A DNA stretch of 64,000 bases from Micromonospora cremea. GTDB lineage: Bacteria; Actinomycetota; Actinomycetes; Mycobacteriales; Micromonosporaceae. Both the position numbers and the translations under genes were made by a program. Positions 37,582-45,320 of the stretch are shown here, one piece after another. Every line of letters starts with the position of its first letter. The stretch's first letter is position 1. The stretch lies in NCBI RefSeq assembly GCF_900143515.1, contig NZ_FSQT01000002.1:682001-746000 (forward strand), given 5' to 3'. The notes under the pieces are model-generated. The model was not told where the DNA came from, did no database searches, and saw only the letters and a program-made list of their open reading frames with translations.

Positions 37582-38568
37582 GTGTCCCCGACGCCGCTGC
37601 CTCCGGTGCCGTACCACGCGAGCGCGCTGCGCCCGTCGTGGCCGGCGCTGCCGGCGGCGCTGCGGGCCGCGATCGCCGACCGGCTCGGCGCGCCGGTGGT
37701 CACCGCCCGGGTGGCCGGCGCGGGCTTCACCCGGGGCTTCGCCGCCGTGCTCGGCACCGCCGACGGCGGCCGGGCCTTCGTCAAGGCCGCGTCCGCCGTC
37801 GAGCAACCGCGCCTGGTCGACTCGTACGCCCGGGAGGCCGCGATCCTCGACCGGCTGCCGGCCGGCCTGCCGGCGCCCCGCCCCCGGTGGACCCTGTACG
37901 AGGCCGGCTGGTTCGTGCTCTGCACCGACGCCGTCGACGGCCACACCCCGCGCCTGCCCTGGGCGCCGGCCGAGCTGGACGCCACGCTCGCCGGATACGC
38001 CGAGATCGCCGCCGCGCTGGCCGACCCGCCGGCCGGGCTGACCGCGCTCGGCCTGCCGCACCTGGCCGACCTGGCCCGGTCGGACATCCTCTGGTGGGAG
38101 GAGGTCGCCGCCGGCCGCGAGCCACCTCCGGCGCTGCCCGAGCCCGTGCGGGGCCGGCTGCCCGAGCTGGTGGCGCTGGAGTCCCGCCTCCCCCGGTACG
38201 CCGCCGCGGCGACCGGCCTGACCCACGGTGACCTGCGGGTGGACAACGTCCTCATCGACGCCGACGGCCGGGCCTGGTTCTGCGACTGGACCTGGGCCTG
38301 TCACGGGCCGGCCTGGTTCGACCTGGCCGGCCTGCTGCTCACCACGTACGCCAGCGGCCTGGACGCGGACCGGCTCTTCGCCGCCCACCCGGTGACCGCG
38401 GGCGCGCCCCCGGACGCGCTGGACGCCACCCTGGCCGCGCTGGCCGGCTACTTCCTCACCGGCGCCGCCGCGGCCCCGGTGACGGCCTCGCCGCACCTGC
38501 CCGCGCACCAGCGGTGGAGTGGCGAGCAGGCGCTCGACTGGCTCGCCCACCGCCAGGGCTGGCGATGA
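37582..38568 (+). CDS. Aminoglycoside phosphotransferase (APH) family kinase-like protein
   Basis: This 328-residue protein has a protein-kinase-like fold: the nucleotide-loop region VAGAGFTRGFAAVL, Lys in RAFVKAASAV, the catalytic loop LTHGDLRVDNVLID (H-G-D-x-x-x-x-N) and the metal Asp in WFCDWTWAC. The family phosphorylates small molecules (aminoglycosides, choline, homoserine and others); the substrate here is unknown. The GTG start follows a G-rich stretch. Confidence 0.87.
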   Translation: MSPTPLPPVPYHASALRPSWPALPAALRAAIADRLGAPVVTARVAGAGFTRGFAAVLGTADGGRAFVKAASAVEQPRLVDSYAREAAILDRLPAGLPAPRPRWTLYEAGWFVLCTDAVDGHTPRLPWAPAELDATLAGYAEIAAALADPPAGLTALGLPHLADLARSDILWWEEVAAGREPPPALPEPVRGRLPELVALESRLPRYAAAATGLTHGDLRVDNVLIDADGRAWFCDWTWACHGPAWFDLAGLLLTTYASGLDADRLFAAHPVTAGAPPDALDATLAALAGYFLTGAAAAPVTASPHLPAHQRWSGEQALDWLAHRQGWR

Positions 38569-38753
38569 CCGGCGGGGGCGTAACCTGGGCCCCGACGGGC
38601 CGGATCAGCGGCGCGTTCGGCCGCGCGAGCACGGAGCCGTTTTGGCTCGTCCCGGGCGACCTGGTAACCTGGCTCTTCGCGCAGCGATGACGCATGTTCG
38701 TCATCCCGCGCACCTAAGCTGACCAACCCGAGCTATCAAGACGAGGCTGTCGC

Positions 38754-39020
38754 GTGGCGAACATCAAGTCCCAGATCAAGCGCAACCGGCAGAACGAGAA
38801 GGCCCGGCTGCGCAACAAGTCGGTCAAGTCGTCGCTGAAGACCGCCGTCCGGAAGTTCAACGAGGCTGCTGAGGCCGGTGACGTCGAGAAGGCCACCGCG
38901 CTGATGCAGGAGGCCTCGCGCAAGCTGGACAAGGCCGTCAGCAAGGGCGTGATCCACTCCAACCAGGCCGCGAACCGCAAGTCCGCGATCGCCAAGCGCG
39001 TGGTGTCGCTCTCCGCCTGA
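38754..39020 (+). CDS. rpsT: 30S ribosomal protein S20
   Basis: This 88-residue, very basic primary 16S rRNA-binding protein begins [21 protein letters not shown], the S20 signature. GTG start. The 185-bp leader contains a hairpin GATGAC/GTCATC at 38684-38703 (a 6-bp stem) which could serve autoregulation, but this is inference. A clean terminator follows. Confidence 0.98.
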   Translation: MANIKSQIKRNRQNEKARLRNKSVKSSLKTAVRKFNEAAEAGDVEKATALMQEASRKLDKAVSKGVIHSNQAANRKSAIAKRVVSLSA

Positions 39021-39045
39021 CGACTCACCGTCAGACTGATTCGGA

Positions 39046-39071
39046 AAGCCCCGGGCCCCGGCCCGGGGCTT
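39046..39071 (+). terminator. rpsT terminator
   Basis: An 11-bp perfect stem (AAGCCCCGGGC / GCCCGGGGCTT) has a 4-nt loop. It lies 25 bp after the rpsT stop and before the convergent gene. No long T-run, as is usual in actinobacteria. Confidence 0.85.
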
Positions 39072-39114
39072 CCGTGTGTCCACCCGCGGGTACGTCTCCG
39101 CCCCCCACCCCCGC

Positions 39115-39537
39115 TCAGTCTGACGGGTCGGTGCGGCGGTTGGGTGGCACCGGATCGGCGTTGATCACCACGCCGGGGACGCTGTGCGAGATCCACTCCA
39201 CCCGGGCCCGGCCGACCACCGGCTCCATCTGCCGGCGGAAGCGGTCCCGTTCCTGCTCCGGCACGAGCGCCGCGGAACGCACCACGATCGCGGCCACCAT
39301 GTCGTTGAGCTTCACCATCACCGCCACCACGGCGGGCAGCACCAGCACGGCCCACCAGGTGACCAGCTCGGCGAGCGCGAGCAGCACGGCCAGCGCGACC
39401 GTGCCCTCGAAGAAGAGGAAGCAGAGCACCCCACCGGGGTTGACGAACCGCAGGCCGAGGAGCCGGGCGTAGAGCGGCCGATAACGCTCCTCATCGGCGG
39501 GGATGGTGGCCCACGCCGTACGGTTCGGCCCCGTCAC
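39115..39537 (-). CDS. Small membrane protein downstream of holA
   Basis: This 140-residue protein has two hydrophobic helices (LCFLFFEGTVALAVLLALAEL and WAVLVLPAVVAVMVKLNDMVAAIVV), then a basic C-terminal half with ISHSVPGVVINADP. No named family is recognised with confidence. The GTG start overlaps the holA stop (GTGA), so it is translated with holA. Confidence 0.7.
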   Translation of the reverse strand: MTGPNRTAWATIPADEERYRPLYARLLGLRFVNPGGVLCFLFFEGTVALAVLLALAELVTWWAVLVLPAVVAVMVKLNDMVAAIVVRSAALVPEQERDRFRRQMEPVVGRARVEWISHSVPGVVINADPVPPNRRTDPSD

Positions 39538-40514
39538 CGGATGCTGCCCTGCCGGGCCGCCGCGACCGAGAAGACAGCGCGTTCCAGGGCGTACGCCCGG
39601 TCGTCCGAGCCGCCCTTGACGGCCGCGTTGCACTCGGCGGCGACCTGCATGGCCCGGACCAGCCCCTCGGGCGTCCAGCCGCGCCCCTGCCGCTGCGCCC
39701 GCTCGATCTTCCAGGCCGGCATGCCGAGGCTGCTGACGAGCTGGTACGGGTTGCCCCGCCCGGCCGACGCCACCCGGGCCACCGTGCGGACCCCGTCGGC
39801 CAGGGCGTCGGCGATGGGCACCGGGTCGACCCCGACGTGCAGGGCCCAACGCAGCGCCTCCAGCGCGGCCGGCACGTCCCCGACCATGGTGGCGTCCGCC
39901 ACCGTGAAGCCGCTCACCTCGACCCGGCCCCGGTAGTAGCGGGCGACCGTGTCGGCGCCGATCCGGCCGTCGGTGTCGGCGATCAGTTGGGAGCAGGCGG
40001 CGGCCAGCTCGCGCAGGTCGTTGCCGACCGCCGCGATCAGCGCCTCGGCGGCGTCGTCGGTGCACCTGCCGCCGGCCCGGCGGATCTCGTCGCGGACGAA
40101 GGTCACCCGGTCGCGGTGCCCCTTGAGCTTCGCCGCCGGGATCACCGTCGCGCCCGCCGCCCGCAGCCCGTCCGCGAACGCCTTGCCCTTGGCACCGCCC
40201 AGGTGCAGCACGAGCAGCTGGACCTCCGGGTCGGGGTTCTTCGCGTACGCCAGCAGCGCGGTGACCAGGTCCTTGCGGGCGTCCTGGCCGGAGCGCAGGA
40301 CGAGCAGCCGCCGCCCGCCGAACAGCGACGGGCTGAGCATCTCGGCGATCTCGCCGACGGTGAGCGCACTGGCCTGGTACTCGCGGACGTCCACCTCAGG
40401 GTCGACGCTGCGTACCTTCGCGACAGCTTCGGTCACCGCTCGCGTGGCGAGCAACTCCTCATCACCGAGGACGAGCAGAATGGGGGCGAGGCTGGCGGGG
40501 GTCACGCCGCCCAT
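39534..40514 (-). CDS. holA: DNA polymerase III delta subunit
   Basis: This 326-residue clamp-loader subunit opens the beta clamp. It is AAA+-like without a functional P-loop. LVLGDEELLATRAV begins the protein, MLSPSLFGGRRLLVLR is the family motif and FTVADATMVGDVPAALEALR lies in domain III. The ATG at 40514 or a GTG 9 nt later can be the start. It is next to comEC, as in most bacteria. Confidence 0.95.
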   Translation of the reverse strand: MGGVTPASLAPILLVLGDEELLATRAVTEAVAKVRSVDPEVDVREYQASALTVGEIAEMLSPSLFGGRRLLVLRSGQDARKDLVTALLAYAKNPDPEVQLLVLHLGGAKGKAFADGLRAAGATVIPAAKLKGHRDRVTFVRDEIRRAGGRCTDDAAEALIAAVGNDLRELAAACSQLIADTDGRIGADTVARYYRGRVEVSGFTVADATMVGDVPAALEALRWALHVGVDPVPIADALADGVRTVARVASAGRGNPYQLVSSLGMPAWKIERAQRQGRGWTPEGLVRAMQVAAECNAAVKGGSDDRAYALERAVFSVAAARQGSIR

Positions 40515-40696
40515 ATTCGCACGGCCCACGGCGGGATCGTGCCTGGTCATTCGCCGCTCGGTCGGCACAGCCCGCAGTCAGTGCAAATCCCGACATTCAC
40601 CCTGATCCCCCTTGAAGTTCCTAATACCCCCAGCATTTACCGCGTTGGTCGCGCAATTTCCGCCGGAAGTCAGGCCAGCATCCTTCCCCGCCCGGT

Positions 40697-42280
40697 TCAG
40701 GGTCGTCGGCCCGGCGGCACGCCCCGGCGCACCACCGCCAGGCCCGCCCCAGTCCGGATCGCCGCCAGATCGCCGTCGGTGTCGGTCCGCAGCACCCGGG
40801 CACCGCCCCTGCTCAGCCGGGCGAGCAGCCCCGGATTCGGGTGCCCGTAGCCGGTGCCCACCGGCACCAGCGCGACGGCCGGCCGGACCGCGTCGAGGAA
40901 ACCCTGGTCCTGGTACGCCGAGCCGTGGTGGGCGACCTTCAACACGTCCGCGCGCAGTTGCCCGGGCGCCGCCCGCGCCAGCACCGCGTGCTGCTCCTCG
41001 GTCTCCGCGTCGCCGGGCAGCAGGATCCGCACCCCGACCACCGTGGCGAGCAGCACGAGTGAGTTGTTGTTGGGGTCGGACCTGGTCCCGGCCAGCGGGT
41101 ACGGCGGGCCGAGCACGAGCAGGTCGACCCGGCCGACCGGGTGGCGAGCACCGGCGGCGGTGGTCAGCAGCGCGGCCCGCCCGGCGGTCGCCGCCACCTG
41201 GACCATCTCCCGGCCGCCCTGCGGATCCGTCGATGGCGGGGTCAGCACGGCACCCACCCGACGCCCCCGGAACACCCCGGCCACTCCGCCCACGTGGTCG
41301 GCGTGGAAGTGGCTGACCACCAGCAGCGGCACCTCCCGGACGCCGAGCCGGCGCAGGCAGCCGTCCACCGCCGCCGGTTCCGGCCCGGCGTCGACCACCA
41401 CCGCCCGGCCCGGGGCGACCGGCAGCACCACGGCGTCGCCCTGACCCACCGCGCAGACCACCACCACCCAGCCGGACGGCGGCCAGCCGGCGGCCACGAG
41501 CCGGACCGGAAGGGAGCCCAGCAGCGCGGCGACGGCGACCACCGCGACCAGCCGGCGCACCAGCGGCCGGCGTACGGCGACCAGCAGCGCCACGGTCAGC
41601 CCGGCCAGCAGCAGGGCGCCCCACACCCCGCCCGGCCACGGCAGCGTGCCGGCCGGCAGTCGGGGGCCCTGGCGGGCAATGACCACCAGCCACCAGGCCG
41701 GCCAGCTCGCCAGCCACGCGACGAACTCCGCACCGGCCGGCCAGAGCGGCGACAGCGTGGCCGCCACCACGCCCAGCACGGTCGCTGGCGCGATGGCCGG
41801 CACCGCCAGGAGGTTGGCCGGTACCGCCACCAGGCTGACCGTGCTGGAGAGGCCGGCGACGACCGGCCCGCAGGCCAGTTGCGCGGCCGCCGGCACGGCC
41901 AGCGCCTCGGCCAGCCCGGCCGGGACGCCCCGCCGGCGCAGCCCGTCCCGCCAGCGGGGCGCGAGCAGCAGCAGACCACCGGTGGCCAGCACGGAGAGCG
42001 CGAACCCGGCATCGCCGGCCAGCTCCGGATCGGCCAGACCCAGCACGGTGACGGCGGCGGCCAGCGCGGGCAGCGCCGCCCGGGGGCGGCCGGCGGCGAG
42101 CGCGGCGAGCCCGATCGCCCCCATGGTGGCGGCCCGCACGACGCTCGGCGAGGGGCGGACCAGGATGACGAAGCCCACCAGCGCCGCCCCGCAGAGGCCT
42201 GCGGCGAGCCACGGGCCGGCCCGCGCCCAGCGGGCCAGCAGCAGCACCGCGCCCACCACGATGGCCACGTTGGAACCGGA
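40697..42280 (-). pseudogene. comEC: comEC, C-terminal part, cut by the island
   Basis: About 530 codons remain of a DNA-uptake channel gene that normally has about 750-850. Present are the latter part of the competence membrane domain (from SGSNVAIVVGAVLLLARW) and the C-terminal metallo-beta-lactamase-like domain (SHFHADHVGG, LLPGDAE, VAHHGSAY). The N-terminal OB fold and first helices are absent. The open frame continues to 42394 only by chance through foreign DNA. The break falls within a few bases of 42275-42285, in a highly conserved segment, consistent with site-specific integration. The other half should lie beyond the island. Confidence 0.88.
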
Positions 42281-42313
42281 GAACGTCCGGTAGAGGGGTG
42301 AGTTGCAGAGCCT

Positions 42314-42342
42314 CCCCGGTAGGTGCGGGAACACCTCCGGGG
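42314..42342 (+). promoter_or_regulatory. Leader hairpin before the HTH gene
   Basis: CCCCGG-T-AGGTG pairs with CACCT-CCGGGG around CGGGAA (one bulged T), an 11-bp stem. It lies 30 bp upstream of the ATG, at the island edge, followed by CCTGACGGACG and GGAGGTCC. Similar stem plus CTGAC leaders occur before HTH genes of actinomycete elements by my recollection. It could be a regulatory RNA hairpin or a protein operator. Confidence 0.6.
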
Positions 42343-42372
42343 CCCTGACGGACGCTGGAGGTCCGCCACCCC

Positions 42373-43005
42373 ATGAGTGTAGAAGCCGTGTCATGGGCGC
42401 TCAACGATGCGCCCGACGTGCCCCCGTCCTGCCTGGCTGTGCTCATCGGTCTCGCCAACCACGCACACGCCAACGGCAGAGCCGCCTACCCGTCTCAGGA
42501 GAGGCTCGCCCACTACGCCCGCAAGTCGACCCGCTCGATCCGTAGCGACCTTGCGACGCTGGAACGCCTCGGCATCATTCGCAGGGGCGATCAGCGCCAC
42601 GTCTCCCACCTACCGACCGACCGTCGCCCCGTCGTCTGGGATCTGGCGATGGAGCGTCGGCGGACGGTTCCCGACTCGCTCGATTCGTTCGCCGAGCCGC
42701 AGTCCGGCCGACCGACCGAAGTCCCCGAGCCTGTGGATAACCGGCCGGAAGCCCGCTTCCCCCCGGTGCCGACCGACCGGAAGCGGGCTCCCAAGCGGCC
42801 GGAAGCAGACTTCCGCAGCGGCCGGAAGCAGACTTCCACCGAACCGTCCTTGAACCATCAAGAACCATCCCCGCGCGCCCGCTCCCTTCGGGGCGGCGCT
42901 GCGCTACCGACCGACCCCCGCGCCGGTCATTGCTCCAGGCACCGCGGATCCCCTGCCCACAACTGCGGCCCCTGCTGGGCCGAGCGCCTTGGAGGTGCCG
43001 CATGA
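42373..43005 (+). CDS. Helix-turn-helix protein of phage/integrative-element type
   Basis: This 210-residue protein has a winged-helix N-terminal half (VPPSCLAVLIGLANHAHANGRAAYPSQERLAHYARKSTRSI then LATLERLGIIRRGD), typical of replication or regulatory HTH proteins on actinobacterial elements. The C-terminal half is basic and repetitive (RPEARF, DRKRAP, RPEADF, GRKQTS), encoded by iteron-like DNA. It ends in a Cys/His-rich tail. The stop overlaps the next ATG in an ATGA. A replication-initiation or accessory role is inferred. Confidence 0.75.
   Translation: MSVEAVSWALNDAPDVPPSCLAVLIGLANHAHANGRAAYPSQERLAHYARKSTRSIRSDLATLERLGIIRRGDQRHVSHLPTDRRPVVWDLAMERRRTVPDSLDSFAEPQSGRPTEVPEPVDNRPEARFPPVPTDRKRAPKRPEADFRSGRKQTSTEPSLNHQEPSPRARSLRGGAALPTDPRAGHCSRHRGSPAHNCGPCWAERLGGAA
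42732..42837. repeat. DnaA box and iteron-like repeats inside the HTH gene
   Basis: A perfect DnaA box (TTATCCACA on the minus strand) lies at 42732-42740. Next to it CCGGAAGC occurs four times (42745, 42777, 42799, 42822). The last two belong to a perfect 20-bp direct repeat (42795-42814 and 42818-42837, 23-bp period), GCGGCCGGAAGCAGACTTCC. The DNA period is out of frame with codons, so conservation is at the DNA level. A candidate replication origin of the element. Confidence 0.6.
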
Positions 43006-43733
43006 AGGCCGAGCGGATCGAGCAGTTGGTCCTGGTCCTGATCCTGACAACTGTCGGTCTCGCCGCTGGGGCTGCCAGCTTCACCCATGTCCACGACTGG
43101 ACGATGGACAACAGCCCAGAGGGCACGCCTGACTGGTTCGGCTGGGCGAACGCGGTGATCTCGGAACTGATTCCGGTGGCCGACCTGCTGGCCATACGTC
43201 AGCGTCGTCGCACCGGCAGTCCGACCGGGTACCCGATGTTCCTGCTCCTGTCTGCCGCCGGCCTCTCCCTGGCGGCACAGCTCGGTGTCGCTGTCGGCAA
43301 GGTAGGCCCGTCCGGCTGGCTGCTCTCGGCGGTGCCGGCGCTCGCCTTCATCGGGCTGTCGAAGCTGGTGCTGTCGGGACTGCCAGCACCCGTGGCCGAG
43401 CCCGCCAAGGAGCCGCCCGCCGAGCTGCCGCCGACTGACGTCGAGGCGCCGCTCGATCCGTGGATCTACTCGGAGCCTGCCGTCATGCCCGAGGCTGACG
43501 TCAAGCCTGCCGCGACCCGTCACCCCGTCCGCCGCGTACGACCGAAGGTGCTGACGAACGCCGCCAAGGTGGAGGCCGCCGCCGCCGGGCTGGGACCTGA
43601 CGCCAAGCCGGCTCAGGTGGCAGCCAAGGCCGGCGTCAGCGAGTCGACCGCCCGCCGGTACATGCCCAAGAAGGGCACCGGGGTGGCGTCACCATCCGGT
43701 GTGCTACCTGCCGAGATGCTGTTGATCGCGTGA
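43002..43733 (+). CDS. DUF2637 (SpdB-like) membrane protein
   Basis: This 243-residue protein has about four N-terminal membrane helices (QLVLVLILTTVGLAAGAASF, WFGWANAVISELIPVADLLAI, YPMFLLLSAAGLSLAAQLGV, WLLSAVPALAFIGLSKLVLSG), matching the DUF2637 family found with plasmid-spread and conjugation genes of actinomycetes. A Pro-rich linker follows, then a small HTH-like C-terminal segment (PAQVAAKAGVSESTARRYM). GGAGGTG precedes the ATG. It is coupled to the HTH gene. Confidence 0.8.
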   Translation: MKAERIEQLVLVLILTTVGLAAGAASFTHVHDWTMDNSPEGTPDWFGWANAVISELIPVADLLAIRQRRRTGSPTGYPMFLLLSAAGLSLAAQLGVAVGKVGPSGWLLSAVPALAFIGLSKLVLSGLPAPVAEPAKEPPAELPPTDVEAPLDPWIYSEPAVMPEADVKPAATRHPVRRVRPKVLTNAAKVEAAAAGLGPDAKPAQVAAKAGVSESTARRYMPKKGTGVASPSGVLPAEMLLIA

Positions 43734-43745
43734 GAGGATCATGCC

Positions 43746-44222
43746 GTGAGTGAAGGCGAACGCCGACTCAACCTGACGGTCGAGGATTGGCTGGCGATTC
43801 AGTACCTGCTCAGCCGCGAGGAGCCCGCCGACATGGACCCCGTCACCAAGGAAGCCTGGCCGATCATCCAGGACGCCGCCCCGTTCGCTCCTGGCGTCGT
43901 GCGCAGGGTGCGCCAGGTGTTCGGCCACGACCTCGAAGTCATGTACGAGGGCGAGACGTGGATCGTAATGGTGAAGTACAACGCCACCCCCGTCAGCCCG
44001 TACAACGAGCCTGACGGCCCCATGCCGGACGAGCGGAAGGGTCGACTGATCTCCGCTGGCGTGCACGGCAATCTCACCAGCATGACCGTCGAGGTGTCGG
44101 CTGACAGCAAGGCGCTGGCCGAGCGGATCGCCCTCGGTGTCGCCAGGTGGTGGGCGCACATCTACCGGCTGCCTGAGCCCGTCAGGGTGACCGTGATGGA
44201 TAACGAGATACCTGAAGCATGA
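43746..44222 (+). CDS. Hypothetical island protein
   Basis: This 158-residue soluble protein begins MSEGERRLNLTVEDWLAIQYLLSREEPADMDP and ends with VRVTVMDNEIPEA. No family recognised. GTG start 12 bp after the DUF2637 stop, so probably in the same operon. The gap behind it (44223-44427) contains only a weak 5-bp hairpin (44227-44242). Confidence 0.6.
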   Translation: MSEGERRLNLTVEDWLAIQYLLSREEPADMDPVTKEAWPIIQDAAPFAPGVVRRVRQVFGHDLEVMYEGETWIVMVKYNATPVSPYNEPDGPMPDERKGRLISAGVHGNLTSMTVEVSADSKALAERIALGVARWWAHIYRLPEPVRVTVMDNEIPEA

Positions 44223-44427
44223 GAAAGCCCCGGCGCAGGGGCGATCGAAGAGCCGGAGCCGGCGCCTGACGGGCGAGTAGGCGGCAGGCCCCACCTCATG
44301 CTTCTACCCGGAATCGAGTTCCGCTGGCGTGGCTGAGGGGTCGCCCGGTTGGGCGTGTCCTCTTGACGGTTGCACGCCGTGCTCGCCCCGGCCGATGATT
44401 GACGATCAACAACGGAGGGGGCAGGCC

Positions 44428-44718
44428 ATGTGGCTACGGAAGCGGAAGCGCGAGGAGCCGCCTCAGCGGCGATACGCGGACTACATCCCAGGGACCGAGG
44501 TGCCTCCATCTCCGCTGGCCGGTACGGCGAGCATTCGGCTAACCGTGGCCGTGGACGTTGAGACGTGGGCCCAGGCTCGGGGCAAGACTGCCGAGGAGGC
44601 TCAGCGAGTGCTACACCAGCGGATCAATGACGCCACAACGCCGATGCTCGCAGAGCTCACAACGGAGCTGGGCGACATGGCGGACTCGATCCTGTCCGCC
44701 ACCGTAAGCACCGGATGA
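44428..44718 (+). CDS. Hypothetical small island protein
   Basis: This 96-residue protein begins MWLRKRKREEPPQRRYADY, and its C-terminal half (AVDVETWAQARGKTAEEAQRVLHQRINDATTP) is probably helical. A GGAGGGGG Shine-Dalgarno lies upstream of the ATG. No known domain. Its position between DUF2637 and the insertion sequences suggests an element maintenance function, but this is only context. Confidence 0.55.
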   Translation: MWLRKRKREEPPQRRYADYIPGTEVPPSPLAGTASIRLTVAVDVETWAQARGKTAEEAQRVLHQRINDATTPMLAELTTELGDMADSILSATVSTG

Positions 44719-44764
44719 CACGTCGGCATTGTCGGTGCCTCCGTTTAGCCTCCTCGCCGTGAAC

Positions 44765-45124
44765 ATGAGCGATTCCGAGGCCATCAGGCTCAAGCTCCGG
44801 GCGATGATGCGCGCCACCCTCAACGACGAGAAGGTGGGCGACGACAGCCTGGGCCAGGCGGTCGAGCTGGTGCGCAACCGGGAGTCGGTGGAGGGCGCCA
44901 CCGACGAGGAGCTGCGGTCCGAGCTGCGCCGGCTTCACGACGAGCCCCTGGACCCCGACGACCCCCAGCAGGTCGCCGACGAGTTCAAGGCGATGCAGTA
45001 CGGCAGCATGGGCTTGACCAGACCTGTGGCCAGAGGCCGGGCGGCAGCCAAGTTCGTGGCGAACATTCGCCAGCTGAGCAACGACGCGGCGGCCAGACCC
45101 CAACCCCGGGCCCTACTCGTCTAG
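44765..45124 (+). CDS. Hypothetical small acidic island protein
   Basis: This 119-residue, mostly helical protein reads MSDSEAIRLKLRAMMRATLNDEKVGDD through ELRSELRRLHDEPLDPDDPQQVADEF. No family recognised. An in-frame GTG two codons upstream is an alternative start. It is the last gene before the IS3/IS30 nest. Confidence 0.5.
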   Translation: MSDSEAIRLKLRAMMRATLNDEKVGDDSLGQAVELVRNRESVEGATDEELRSELRRLHDEPLDPDDPQQVADEFKAMQYGSMGLTRPVARGRAAAKFVANIRQLSNDAAARPQPRALLV

Positions 45125-45158
45125 CCGATCCCCGCATGACCTGCGGCTGTCCAAGGGC

Positions 45159-45320
45159 ATGACGCGTTGGCGAGAGGCGGCCTTCTCCCGTCGGATCGTC
45201 GGGTGGAAAACCTCCGACCGCTGCGACACCGACCTGATCCTCGCCGCGCTGGAGTACGGGATCTGGTCCCGCGACGTGCGTGACGGCCAGTTGATCCATC
45301 ACAGCGACCGCGGGTCGAAC
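45159..45320 (+). pseudogene. IS3-family transposase fragment (left part)
   Basis: The integrase-core piece AAFSRRIVGWKTS...LILAALEYGIWSRDV...LIHHSDRGSN is clearly IS3-type (rve domain; second catalytic Asp in HHSDRG). The N-terminal part and OrfA are missing. The reading frame is interrupted at 45320 by the IS30 element and resumes at 46776 in the same frame. Confidence 0.85.

Noticed and set aside
42281..42394. N-terminal extension of the comEC fragment (MTRLLHSWGGG...)
   Set aside because: It runs through foreign DNA and overlaps the start of the HTH gene on the other strand; no ComEC similarity.
44227..44242. Terminator after the 158-residue island gene
   Set aside because: Only a 5-bp stem without T-run; too weak to annotate.
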